Shown here one piece after another: positions 20,453-31,494 of a stretch of DNA of 64,000 bases. A model generated the notes under the pieces. It did not search any database. It worked only from the letters and a program-made list of their open reading frames with translations, and was not told the DNA's origin. A program made the position numbers and the translations under genes. Position 1 is the first letter of the stretch. The number at the start of each line of letters is the position of its first letter. This DNA comes from Diphasiastrum complanatum (Eukaryota; Streptophyta; Lycopodiopsida; Lycopodiales; Lycopodiaceae), in assembly GCA_029204225.1 (NCBI GenBank), contig CM055104.1:27335253-27399252 (forward strand). The letters are read 5' to 3'.

Positions 20453-21482
20453 ATGGCATCTATAAATGCATATCTTTTGGATACCAATGAAAGGCTCAAC
20501 AAAACTAACTATTCCATATGGAAAGTTAGAATGGAATCCATCATGATCATGCAAGATCTAATGGAAATTGTAAATGGCAAGGAGGGTGAACCTATTCATC
20601 CTCAAGAAAAAGCCAAATACATCAAGAGGTGCAATGTTGCACTACATTGCATAAAAATGAATGTTGCAAATGAACTCTTAAGAGAGGTAGGAGATTGCAC
20701 TTCGGCTCAAGATGCTTGGGAGACTTTGCAAAAGGTCTATGAATCCAAGAACCAAACTAGAATGTTAGCTTTGAAGAATCAAATCTATAGAAGCTATCAA
20801 AAGAAAGGAGAGAGTGCACATACTTTTGTCCTAAGAATAAAGGAATTGAACAAAGAGCTAGCCTTTAGGTGATCCTATCAAGGATGAAGTGCTTGTTCAA
20901 CTCATATTGAATGGACTAAGCTTTGAATTTGACAATTTGGTTCAGGGATATGCAATTATGGGTAAGCTACCCATACTTGAAGAACTCCAAGGCACACTCA
21001 TGGCCGAGGAATCAAGAAGGAGCCAAATGCATGAGAGGATGGATAGGCTTTCCATCCAAGGTGGAGATGACCAAGCTCTCTTCACCAAAGGCAAAGGCAA
21101 GTCCAAAGGCAAAGGATCAACATTCAAGAAGCCTACAAAGCTTGAGGATCAAGAAGGACCCTCAAAGGCATCTCCATCAACCACCAAAGTCAAGAAGGAC
21201 AAATCAAAGGTCAAGTGCTACTATTGTAGCAAGATGGGGCATTATGCCTCGGAATGATTCAAGAGGAAGCAAGATCAAAGCCAACCCAACATGAGCAAAG
21301 AGGAGGAGGAGGAGAGTTCACATGAGGACTCTCTCATGATGTCCATATTTTCTTCAACAAGCTTCAAAGGAGAAGATCCTTGGTGGATTGACTCGGGTGC
21401 TAGTTCACACATGACTAGTAAAAGGGAGTTTTTCTCTTCTCTCTTATCTTATGATGGACCTATAAAGTCTATCTATACAGCA
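20453..21482 (+). pseudogene. Copia family-2 Gag, second truncated copy
   Basis: Starts MASINAYLLDTNERLNKTNYSIWK, the true family-2 N-terminus missing from the copy at 16,180. From MEIVNGKEGE onward it matches that copy with about 15 base differences in about 915 bp by eye, including a 2-base loss near 20,868 and TGC to TGA in the zinc knuckle (21,255). It stops at the protease text SIYTA, where a family-1 LTR fragment begins. Confidence 0.9.
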
Positions 21483-21707
21483 CATTTTGGATCCACACAA
21501 TTTTTGCTTCATATCTCTCTCTCTTTCTCTCTCTAACTCGTGTTGAGGCTAATGCTCATACACTAATTTCTTGTACTTTTGCTCATTTATGATTCATTGC
21601 TATCATTCTCTGATTCTTAGCATGCTAGATTTTGGTTAAGCCATAACTTTTGTACTAGATTTTGCTATTCAATCTAGAATCAGATTATTGTGTTAATCAT
21701 AAAGCTT
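21483..21707 (+). repeat. 3' part of a Copia LTR
   Basis: Matches positions about 27,822-28,047 of the LTR at 27,336-28,109 (TCTCTCTTTCTCTCT, ACTCGTGTTGAGGCTAATGC, TTAGCATGCTAGAT). It is cut at AAAGCTT by a MITE-like end. The rest of the LTR is not found directly downstream. Confidence 0.75.
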
Positions 21708-21708
21708 C

Positions 21709-21840
21709 CATTAGAGAAAATTTGAGCACAAAAGGGGACTTTCAAAAAAAATTCTATTTATTTAAGTTTCTTCCACATTGTCCAATCAAAACACTCAAAT
21801 TTGAAACCTACGTAACGTAGCTCCTTCAAATTGATTTTCT
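21709..21840 (+). mobile_element. One end of a CATTAGAG-type element
   Basis: CATTAGAGAAAATTTGAGCA followed by AAAGGGGACTTTC and, inside, the words CAATCAAAACACTCAAATTTG that also occur (inverted) in the MITE at 5843-6219. Inserted after CTT in an LTR. A matching right end was not found, so it is truncated or longer than I could trace. Confidence 0.65.
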
Positions 21841-22620
21841 TTTCTTTTTAAAAGAACTGTAATTTTGCAATGAAAAGAGACAAGGAACTTTGCACGTATC
21901 ATGATGACATCACACAAATTCCATAGATAGGATAAGAACAAGATGCATAAAAATAAAATAGACAGGAAGATGAGAACGTCATTAAGCACTAGGGTTAATA
22001 AAGACAGATGTTGTTGGAGAAGATACTCCTAAAGGAATCCTATGAAGATAGATTAGGTCAATAGTGTGCCCTTATTCTCTTTTGGATACTCCACATGTAA
22101 AAAACAGGTGATAAATATTTCGACAATAAATTACTCCTAACAAACTTCGGACATATATGGGGAAAGGTTCCTGACAAATGAAAAAAAAGGTTAGCACTTC
22201 ACTGTCAAGAAGGAGTTGACTTCAAACAAATAACGGTTCAAGTCTTAAAAGTAAACTTGAAAGGTAGAAGCTATTGAAAACTTCAAGAGGACAGTCGAAC
22301 CAAAATAATTTTTTTAAATGAAGTTCGACAGAGAAAGCTTCGCTCATCTGAATCTTACAATGCAATTCTTCAGTTTGAGTATCAAAGCGCTACCTGGAAA
22401 GTTGTATGAAGTTTTCATGACGAAAGCTGCCAGCAAACCCACCTTTATTCTTCTGGATACTCGAAACGCATTGGGCGACTTCAGAAATGAAGTTCAAAAC
22501 CCGGAATCATCAAGAAAAAGTGAAACTCCAAAAGGAAGGCCAAAAAACACTTTGAAGGGAGGTTTTGAAGAAAAGGCAAAAATATCATTCACATGGAAAA
22601 GAATATAAGAAGGGGGGGCT
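21841..22620. repeat. Unclassified dispersed repeat (copy A)
   Basis: Shares diverged order with 58,700-59,170: ...GTCATTAA..., CAACAAACTTCGGA, ATATATGG, GAGTTGACTT. A 96-codon plus frame at 22,318-22,608 has no recognisable motif. The class of the repeat is unknown. Confidence 0.4.
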
Positions 22621-25050
22621 TCTATGAAAAAAGACCAGAAGAGAGAGTTTTTTGAAGAGAAGTTCAAAGAGCGTGAATGATAAGCCTTGACTGTTGGCCT
22701 TCAAACATAAATTGAGCACTTGTTGTATCTAAGTCCGAACACACTCTTGAACACCGAGATTCAGTGGTGTTGAACATGATCATGACTGTTGTGAGCCACG
22801 TAGTGTACCATGGAAGTCACCATCATATCTTCCAAGCAATCACGATCAGGCATCATCGCACTCTTGCAATAAGCCAGTCTTGATCACAGTCTGAGCAAGT
22901 CAACTGGAGTTGGATCAAGACGACCATCACTCTCTTAAAATATGAATTCTCTTCTCATAAAGTTGGCAACAACTTTGTAGTGCTACTACTTGGAGGTCAT
23001 GCAATGAGTTCTGTTATATATTCCCTAATAGCACTTGAGTGATCATTCACTAGTATTACCTGCTATCAATGGAAGAGAGAGAGTGTGAAACCGCTGTGGC
23101 TGCTGATTTCTACCAGAAGAAGAGTATTCTGCCTTCATCATTCTGATTTCTAAAAGAGCTGCAGAAGGAAATGATGTAGAGTTCTGAGTATTGAATGCTA
23201 CTCTAAGGCAGCTCCTAAGGCATGCACAACTACTACCTAAGCAAATGTGTTGAAGAATCGTTGTCTGTGGCAAACAGGAGATACTCTGAGATCATATGGT
23301 GTCTCTGTAAATCTTGTTTTCATCGTTGAGCCTATAGAGAGGTCAAAGAGAACTAAGAGGTCAAAAGTGCCCCATCCCATCGCTGCTAAAAAAGGTACAT
23401 TGAATGAGTATCACTCTTCTGCCCATCCATCGTAGACAGAGGAGTTGTCTTTGAGAAGTATTCTACCTTCCATCGTTGTCAATGAGTAGTTCGCTAATCC
23501 AACAACATCTCTGTGAGCGTGGGTTTCCAGTATGAGCTACAATCATCGGTTCATAGTATCCAAGTTGACGCTGAGGCTCTTGCACCTACATCTACTATCC
23601 TAGCCTATCAGATATCGGCAAAGTTCTGAGCAGAACAATAATCTACATGTGTATTTTGAGTACCAAGCTCATTAGAAAAACATTTATCAATCACGATGGA
23701 GCTGCTGTCATATCATCCTGAGGAACTGAGCAATAGTCTCTAAAGCATTGAGGGATGACTGTTGAGAACTAGTCTGTGCTACCTCTGTTATGAACCTGAC
23801 CATCACTATCCTTGCCGCACTCTTCATAGTTGTTGAGGGACTAACTACCGTTATGCATTCTGGTTGCTAGCCCATGACTACTTCCAGCACTCTACAAGAC
23901 TTCCTTCCAACTTGTTGGCAAATCAGCTAAAGACTCTCGCTTGACCGAGACTGAGATTTCCCTACTCAAAGTATCAGGGATTACAATTCGGCATTGATGG
24001 TACGTGTTACACCTTTATGACTTTCAGCTCACAATGTTCACATATGATTGCATATGTATAGTCTCTTTCATTTTATCAAGAGTGAATATTTTCATTTCTT
24101 AAAAGTTTAGATGTTTTTATGAAGAGAAATTTTTTTTCTTATTTTTTTAAGAAAAGAAAAGAAAAATACAAAACATGAAAGAGAAAAAAACAGGAAATCT
24201 AGTATGTGTTATTTCTAAAGATGGATAAATGTTATGCTGAATCGTGATGAAGCATATACAGTGTGCTCTACATCTTTGATAAGGAAACGTTTTTACAGAT
24301 TGTACGTTTAGTTGTGATATATTAAATCTTGGATGGATGTCTATATATACAAGTGTGAATTATTGTGTATCTTGCTTACATGAGAAGGCTATTTGTGAAT
24401 ATTATGAATTGTTTTGAAGGAAGTGCATAATACATAATGTCGATCAAGAAATGTAAAGTCTGTAAACTGTAATGTTTTGTATATACATGCACAGCTAAGT
24501 TGTTTGAACTAACTCTTTTGGAATATAGAGAGTTAGTTATCTAATTATCTATACGGGGTGGAATATTCCCTATAGCTTGGAATCAATCCCATATATTTTT
24601 TACATAGAGGGGACTTGATGATACTTGTCGGAATATACAAGTAACATTTTGTCCTTTTTGTTTTTTGAGTTTTTCTTATTCAATCACACCATTGTTGGAA
24701 AATATGAGAGTGAATTGATTGATCTCATCCTATATATAGACTCCCAAATGATTTTAGGCATTTCACATAATGTAACTATCCGAAATGGTCAGCAATGTCT
24801 CAAAACCTTTTGACTGCATGTTCGTTAAGTTCACCTATTATGATGAAACGAATTCTAAAGGGTGAAAATTTTCCGGAAATGAAAAAAAAAACATTTTACT
24901 CAAGATTAGGCCTGCCGTAATATCTTTTGAGTAAATGACGTTTGATGACCATAAAATTCAGTAAAGGGAAGCAATAGATATCATAACACAAACAAAAGCA
25001 GAAATATTTTGTGTGATGAACGGGACCCTTACTCAAGAGGGAGATTGTCT
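22621..25050. other. No recognisable gene
   Basis: Stops in all frames at short spacing. 24,100-24,200 is A/T-rich with A and T runs. No LTR, PBS or transposon end was seen. Probably old decayed repeat. Confidence 0.5.
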
Positions 25051-25059
25051 ATGAGATGT

Positions 25060-25935
25060 TTAGACCAAATTTACCACTTGGTCGAAATATTTGTCAAAGT
25101 ACAGCAAAATGGACCAAAAATAGATCTTAATCATATCCACAAGTGTGATTGAATGTTAGATTAGATCAACCTATCAATCTACACAAGATTAGATAGCATT
25201 TAGATCAAATCTAGATGAATAAATCTAACAAGAACAATTATTATTGATCAAAACTTGTACTTTCTGGTTTCACACGTGTGAAAACATGTCAGAGTATGGA
25301 TAGTAGGCTGAGAATAAAGTATACTAAGCTTAGAACCCAATCAATGCATAAAAACACAAGACAAATAGAGAGAAAACACTAGAATTGCTCCAAAACCAAG
25401 ATTTAGCTTCCATATCAATTATGGCCAAATGAGCCACCATATATACACAAGAGTTGATGCTTACTCAGCTGATTTGGCACGTGTGAGAGTGCCTACTCAT
25501 CAAAGGATCCACCAATAATCATCAATATGGCACATGGACCAAGTTTCCTAACTTATAGCCACCTCCCTTGATTTTAGGCAATTTTTCTAATTTATAGGGA
25601 CTTGCACAAATATCTACTACAAGTTGGATCTCACCTACTACTGATGTTTTGACACATGTGAGCAATCCTTGGCACGTGTGAGATCACTCCTATCCATGTA
25701 AAATAGCTTTTCCTACCAATAAAATGATGCCAAGTGGCATATAGCTAGAAAACTAGATTTTGCCCATTTTAGCCACTAGATCTCAAATGAAATGGTATGT
25801 ACAACCTATATGACTCATCTAAATGATAAATGCATTTAATTCACACGTGGGAACAGGCTCCACACATGTGTAAACATAATATGTACATGATTTTGGCCTA
25901 GATCAAGCATGATTTTGACATTTTCACAATATTCC
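25060..25935 (-). repeat. Copia-type LTR (minus orientation)
   Basis: Minus strand begins near TGTGAAAATGTCAAAATC after a purine-rich GCATAGGGAATAT. It has CACACGTGTG at 25,271-25,280 and CACGTGGG and CACATGTG near 25,850-25,870, i.e. palindromes near both ends, as in the LTR at 13.3-14.06 kb. It is related to the LTR at 2206-2928. No coding flank of its own is recognised. Confidence 0.5.
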
Positions 25936-25979
25936 CTATGCACAATTTTTACTTGAGTATTACAATACTTATCAGGTGG

Positions 25980-26470
25980 AAAATTGGTTACATTCAACAG
26001 ATTGTGTCAATCTTTGGTGCTGAACGTCTAGGGGAGATCCTTAGATCTCGTGAACCGTTTATTTTACTTATCCTCAACTACAAATGAACAAGAGATGTAA
26101 CTATTTTGGTACTCTTCTGAACCATTACTTACCATAACTAAGGTTCAGTTAGTACTTGGTTCCAAGGACGGTTTTATATTCTACTGACCTCATAGAATGA
26201 CGGGAAGTCGTTCTCTCACTCTACCACATTGAGAAGAACTTTGAGGACTCAATAGTCGATCTCCTTGCAATCATACTTCTGAGAGCTTGGAAAATTCTCA
26301 TTGATTGGGGAGTACGGGGTGATTAGGATGACCCCCAGGGTTGGAAGCGGTAATAGACCCTAGTCACTCACGTAAGGGCAGTGTGGGCCCTTTCACTCAC
26401 TGGGGCTTTTTGGAGGGACCAATCCCCTGTTGGAAAAATCCCTAACATTGGTGAACCTGACGTGAAACTT
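25980..26470 (+). repeat. Probable Gypsy 5' LTR end and PBS
   Basis: The stretch ends ...AAAATCCCTAACA at 26,447 and is followed by TTGGTGAACCTGACGTG, which looks like a PBS, about 250 bp upstream of the Gag start. The left LTR border is unclear and the tRNA matched by the PBS was not identified. Confidence 0.4.
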
Positions 26471-26707
26471 TGTTGGATGCAACCTTCTAATCTGAACTCA
26501 AGATAAGTATGTATTTTTTACTTGAACTTGACTACCCATACTTCAACTATAGTTGGAGTCTTGTGACTATTTACAGTGTGAGAAATGCTCATTATCCATG
26601 AGGTTCCAGTATTGTATGGTTTGAATAGAACCCTTCATGATAAATGATCATCGGACTTTTCCAGAACCACCAACATAGATCCTCCATTGTGACGACGAAT
26701 TGAGAAG

Positions 26708-27335
26708 GTGACACTCTCACCAAAATATTTTCTCAGAAGCAGAACCTCAATTACTATCAAAAGCATATCTAAGACATTGTCTCGATCCCAAAAGAGTACT
26801 AGCAGTGAAAGTCCATCAGAAGCTAAAGCACCGCCTAGTCCAAAGGAATCATGTGAGTATCACGAGGTCACTCCAGAAAGGGACATATTTCAAATACCTG
26901 ATATCCTATTTCAAACGCCCAAGTATTTACAACCGAAAACAATGGCTGCTTGAGTCACTGAACCTATAGTAATCCCTGCCGATATAGAACCTACCAAAGT
27001 TGAGAAGCACAACCCTTGAGTTTCATGGAGCCCTTACGAGAGTGCTCAAGATCACATCATTGCATTTTGGACCACTTGTCTGATAAACCGCATAACAAAT
27101 CCACACCATATTATGATGTATTTTACCATGATGGGAACTGCAAGGAAATGGTACTATAGTCAACTCGGAGAATCCATCAAAGATATAGAGACCTTTCACA
27201 GATTATTCTTGACTGAATTTGCCCCACATAGAACTACTGATGGTTTGTTGTTCACTTTGACGTCCCTTCAACAAGGAGAGGGAGAGGGAGTTAGACAATA
27301 TTTGAGAAGACTGACTGAACTTTCGAGGAAAGTAG
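26708..27335 (+). pseudogene. Gypsy Gag N-terminal part
   Basis: Starts MTLSPKYFLRSRTS at 26,708, a basic Ser-rich N-terminus ending at a stop at 26,951. After a frame-broken part the capsid text continues as MMGTARKWYYSQLGESIKDIETF, FLTEFAPH and GVRQYLRRLTELSRKV. It is cut at 27,335 by a Copia LTR. The minus-strand Gag at 12,190 and below continues it in frame. Confidence 0.8.
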
Positions 27336-28109
27336 TGTTGAAATGGAAAAATTATCCATCTTGACTTTAGGCTTGCTACAAATATTGTACCATGCAAGTA
27401 TGTTGTCCATAAATGCAAAATGCCAAGTTTGGCCTAGATAGAACTCGAGCTACATGGATATGTCACATCTAGTATGGTGAGTACAACTTGCATATAGTTT
27501 GTAGACATAGAATTAGCAAAATTATGTTTGTAGAAACTCGTGGCAATTCACATGCATTAATTGTAAGTGATCCATAGTGACATGCAAGGCATACACAAAG
27601 TGTGATCGACACATGCATGATGATTTGTACATTTCTAGTTAGAACTAGGACACTTGGAAAAAGTTGGTAGAGATTCATGCATAGACAAATGTCACATAGA
27701 CTCTAGTTTTCACTTTAGATGTCATTAAATGATGTATGGAGTGGTTCTACCTCGAGATACCTCAAACTCCATAAATATGTGTAGCTCTCCTCATATTTTG
27801 GGATGAAGAACCAAAGCATTGTAGCTATCTTGATCCACACATTTTTTGCTTGTTATCTCTCTATCTTTCTCTCTCTTACTCGTGTTGAGGCTAATGCTGA
27901 TACACTGATATCTTGTACTTTTGCTAATTATTGATTTATTGCTATCATATTCTGATGCTTAGCATGCTAGATTGTGGTTAAGCCATATCTTTTGAACTAG
28001 ATCTTGCTAATCAATCTAGAATCGGGTTACTCTGCTAATTACAAAGCTTAATTAGATCCATCATACTTGTGGACATTTCCCATAAGTGTGAATTCTGGAA
28101 AGTTTGTCA
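27336..28109 (+). repeat. Copia 5' LTR (mate of 12,196-12,988)
   Basis: 774 bp, TGTTGAAATGG...GTTTGTCA, followed by the PBS. Preceded by AGTAG (target duplication). Long stretches are identical to the complement of 12,196-12,988; small indels explain the length difference. Confidence 0.9.
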
Positions 28110-28122
28110 TGGTATCAGAGCC
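28110..28122 (+). other. Primer-binding site, initiator Met tRNA
   Basis: TGGTATCAGAGCC immediately after the LTR; same type as at 14,062. Confidence 0.9.
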
Positions 28123-28878
28123 AAATTAAGCTTTGCATGCTAACATCTCTGATTGTACAAGAAATTGAGAGCTAAATCAAGCAAAAAAGCAGTTTTGCAC
28201 TTTTTCTCACCTTTCTCTGAAGTGTATTTGGATCAAATCGGATTGGAACTGAATTTTCATACCTGAATAGTGGTAGTGTGGAATCTGAAACTCCTCACGT
28301 GTGAAAATCAGAGATTTTCAGTGCCTTCAATCTCCTTGCTTGTAGATCCAAACATAGTGGCATTATAGCTTGATGAAAAGCTTATGATCTGTACTTTCCA
28401 TAGAAATTAAAATCAAACCAATCTGATGTGTCTATCAAGAGTTATAAGCTCTTAAAGAGGATAGGAATAGGTCCAAAATCCGAGTGACAACATTTTGATT
28501 TGATTCAACCTTGCTTTGTTCTGAATCCATTGTTTTGAGCATCCTACACAAAAAATTGAAGATCAAGACTAAGTTTGAAGTAATTGAACACCCTTTGAGC
28601 CTTCTGAGTGTCAATAGTGTTTTCTTTTGAAGCATTTCACACATTCCAAAAGTAGGATTCAAACTTGCCAAAGTCTCACAATTCACTTTGTGTGTCTGAT
28701 CTAGATAATTTGTCTTGTGGAATATTTGAGATCCATCTCCAATACAGTTGCAAGTGTTTCACATAGGAAGGTAGTACATTCTTGAAAATACCTATAGTGA
28801 AAGAGAGCAGCAACTTTAAGTCTGATTGGAACAAGCTCAAACATATTGCAGTCCAATAACTAAGAAGTCTTCATCTAA
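28123..28878 (+). other. Copia leader
   Basis: Non-coding leader before Gag, with CTCACGTGTGAAAA at about 28,300. The minus open frame here has no known motif. Confidence 0.6.
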
Positions 28879-29036
28879 ATGGCACCTCTGGGAGGATATC
28901 TTCTAGAAGCAAATGAAAGACTAAATACTTCTAATTACTCAATCTGGAAGTTCAAAATGGAGTCTATTTTGATACGCCATGATGTTATGGACATTGTGCT
29001 TGGTGTTGAGGAGGAGCCTCACGTTCCCCATTCACG
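28879..29036 (+). pseudogene. Copia Gag N-terminus
   Basis: MAPLGGYLLEANERLNTSNYSIWKFKMESIL..., the normal start for this family, to VEEEPHV. It is then interrupted by a 507-bp insertion and resumes at about 29,568. Confidence 0.85.
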
Positions 29037-29543
29037 TTCATGCAAGGAACACTCAGAACCACAAGCCACGACAGATATGGAGACAACCAGTTCCTAGACC
29101 AAATGGTCCCGACAGCATACCGCTGGCGCCACGGACCGAATGGTCCCGACGGCATACCGCTGGCGTCCCGGGATACAACCCTCAGCTATGTGCAAACTTA
29201 AAAATTCTCAAGCGGCCTTACAACTGGCGCTTTTACCGAACACTGAAACCCAGAAGGTAATCAGAGTCAGTTTGAGAAAAATCCCACTTTATTGATAAAT
29301 CTGAGAAGGTTACATTTCAAGTGTGTGACCGACCCTAGTCTCCAGAGCGCTAGCATGCCAAGGCGAGAGCCACGACAACATTCTAGCAAGGGAGGCTGAG
29401 ACTTGGTTGGAGCTCGTCCTGAGTCGCAAACCGCACTCCCCTATAGTATTGGTGGGATTCGGCACCCCCCCTCATACCAAGCACTCTACCCAGACTGGTA
29501 AAGCACATTTTTCTCTCTCTAAAAAGTCATTTTCTCTCTCTAG
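29037..29543. mobile_element. 507-bp insertion of unknown class
   Basis: Flanked by ATTCACG (29,030-29,036 and 29,544-29,550), a possible 7-bp target duplication. It holds a tandem pair of about 32 bp units (29,099-29,130 and 29,136-29,167, each with ATGGTCCCGAC and GCATACCGCTGGCG) and, on the minus strand, AATAAAGTGGG as a possible polyadenylation signal. More GC-rich than its surroundings. Could be a small solo LTR or a SINE-like element; no RNA polymerase III boxes were found. Confidence 0.55.
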
Positions 29544-29550
29544 ATTCACG

Positions 29551-30530
29551 CACAGGCTAAAACTCCTAAGTACAGGAAGAGAGCTAGAATGGCTCTACAT
29601 TTTATTAAGATGAATGTATCTAATGAAATTCTGAGAGAGATAGAATCTTGCACTACATCCAAAGAAGCTTGGGATGCACTTAAGTCCATCTATGAAGCAA
29701 AGAATACTTCTAGAATACTCACTCTTAGGAATTAGATTTTCCAAAGTTTTCAAGGAAGTGAAGAGAGTGCATCAAACTATGTTCTGAGAGTTAAAGATTT
29801 ACATAGAGAGCTTTCCTGTGTTGGTGCTACTATTAACCAAGATGAGCTACTTCAAGTCATTTTAGATGGCTTGAGAGATGACTATGATAATCTTGTTCAG
29901 TCTTTTGCCATTAAGGAGGAGTTGCCTAATCTAGAAACTCTCCAAGAAATTATTATTTCTGAAGAATCTAGGCAAATCTATAAACTGTCCAGAATGAACA
30001 AACTCGAGCATGGTGGAAGTGACAAAGCCCTCTTTGTCAAAGACAAGCATAAAGGAAGGAGTAAGAACCAGTTCTCTCAAGCATTCAACAAAGACAAAGC
30101 CAAAGATCGAGACAAAGATGGTGAAGAGGATGATTCATCTCATCCTTCTACTTCAAAGACCAACAAGAAGAAAGTGAAGTGTTTCTTCTGTGGCAAGAAG
30201 GGGCACTATGCCTCTAATTGCTTTAAGAAGAAAAACCAACTCAAGCAAGCCAATCTCTCCAAAGAGATTGAAGAAGATTTTGTTGCAAGTGATAGAGAAG
30301 GATTGCTTATTGTGTCCAGTTTTTCTTCATCACTTTTCAAGAAAGATGGAGCTTGTGACATAGATAGTAGAGCTTCTTCACATATGTGCTTTTCAAAGGA
30401 GTCTTTTGACTCAATTGTACCTTACAAAGGACTTAAGAGATCTATTTACACTGCTAATGATCATGAGTGCTCTATAGAAGAAATTGGCAACACTCCATTG
30501 AAACTTGCTTCTTTTGGTCAAGAAAGTGAA
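29551..30530 (+). pseudogene. Copia Gag C-terminus, zinc knuckle and protease
   Basis: Resumes with ALHFIKMNVSNEILREI, then a TAG at about 29,733 (LRN*IFQS), GLRDDYDNLVQSFAIKEEL, knuckle CFFCGKKGHYASNC and protease CDIDSRASSHM, where the catalytic triplet is Asp-Ser-Arg instead of Asp-Ser-Gly. Protease C-terminal region is deleted: the sequence goes from NTPLKL straight to GAG-pre-integrase in another frame. Confidence 0.85.
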
Positions 30531-30950
30531 GGCAATTGGTCTTCCGAAATCTCTTTCTAAATATTTCAAGCCTTGTGAGGCTTGTGCTATTGCAAAATCA
30601 CACAGAAAGCCGTATCAGAAGTCTTTTATAGAGACTACTCATCCTTTGGAACTTATACACTCAGATGTACATTCTTCTTCTTCTAAAAGTATTGGTGGTG
30701 CAACATGTTTTGTCACCTTTATTGTTGACTTTACTAGATATACTTGGTGGTATCTACTTTCTTCAAAGGCAATGGTTTTTTATCACTTCCTAATCTTCAA
30801 AGCTTATGTGGAAAAATAGTTTTCTTTCAAAGTTAAAGCTTTAAGATGTGATGGAGGAGGTGAATACATCTCCAACAAGTTTCATGAATACTTGAAGGTG
30901 AAGGAATAAAGAGAGAGTTTTCTTATTCAAGTTGTGCAATTTTGTGAGCA
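30505..30950 (+). pseudogene. Copia integrase N-terminal half
   Basis: CEACAIAKSHRKPY, PLELIHSDVHSSSS (first catalytic Asp), VTFIVDFTRYTWWYLLSSKAMVF (FID changed to FIV), then after a TAG CDGGGEYISNKFHEYL. Homology ends at about 30,950; the second half, RT and RNase H are missing. This is the second likely edge of the large inversion. Confidence 0.8.
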
Positions 30951-31494
30951 AAATTGGTAGAATTTCAAATTGTTCTGATTGCATGCATGTCAAATTTCTA
31001 TTTTGAAGTACTGTACTAGCATGGAGTGTCTGCATGTTGATTCTCAGATTGATTCTGACATGCATGAGTGGTTTAGATCTGTTTTGAGTGGTTATACGCA
31101 TGTACTCTGACTGTTAGATTCGAAACTGGGTTTTATAGCTGACAATTTTCGTAGAACTTGATTTTACGTAAAATTCCGTAAATGTGAAAAATCAGTTTAA
31201 TGTCGCATGTCTTGCATGCATGAAGGACATTAATGTAGTAAAATTAAGAATCGAACAGTGCATCGAATTTTTGATTTCGATTGCTTAATAACGGACAATG
31301 GTTTTTTACGAATTTTTAGAAAACGTAAAAAAAAATTTCAAAAAAAATTAAAAAGTGCGTAAACTCAAAATTTTTAGTTTTTTTCTAGTTTCTTGTAATA
31401 TCTATGAATGTGACTAAAAATGGTGATTTGACCATGCTGGAGTCAATTTCAGTCAGTTTTTTGGTAAATTGTACTTCACTATAGATATATCAAG
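30951..31494 (+). other. Non-coding sequence before chromovirus Gag
   Basis: AT-rich with an A-run near 31,330. It does not match the 3' LTR at 35,411, so the chromovirus 5' LTR seems lost; this may be its leader. Confidence 0.4.
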
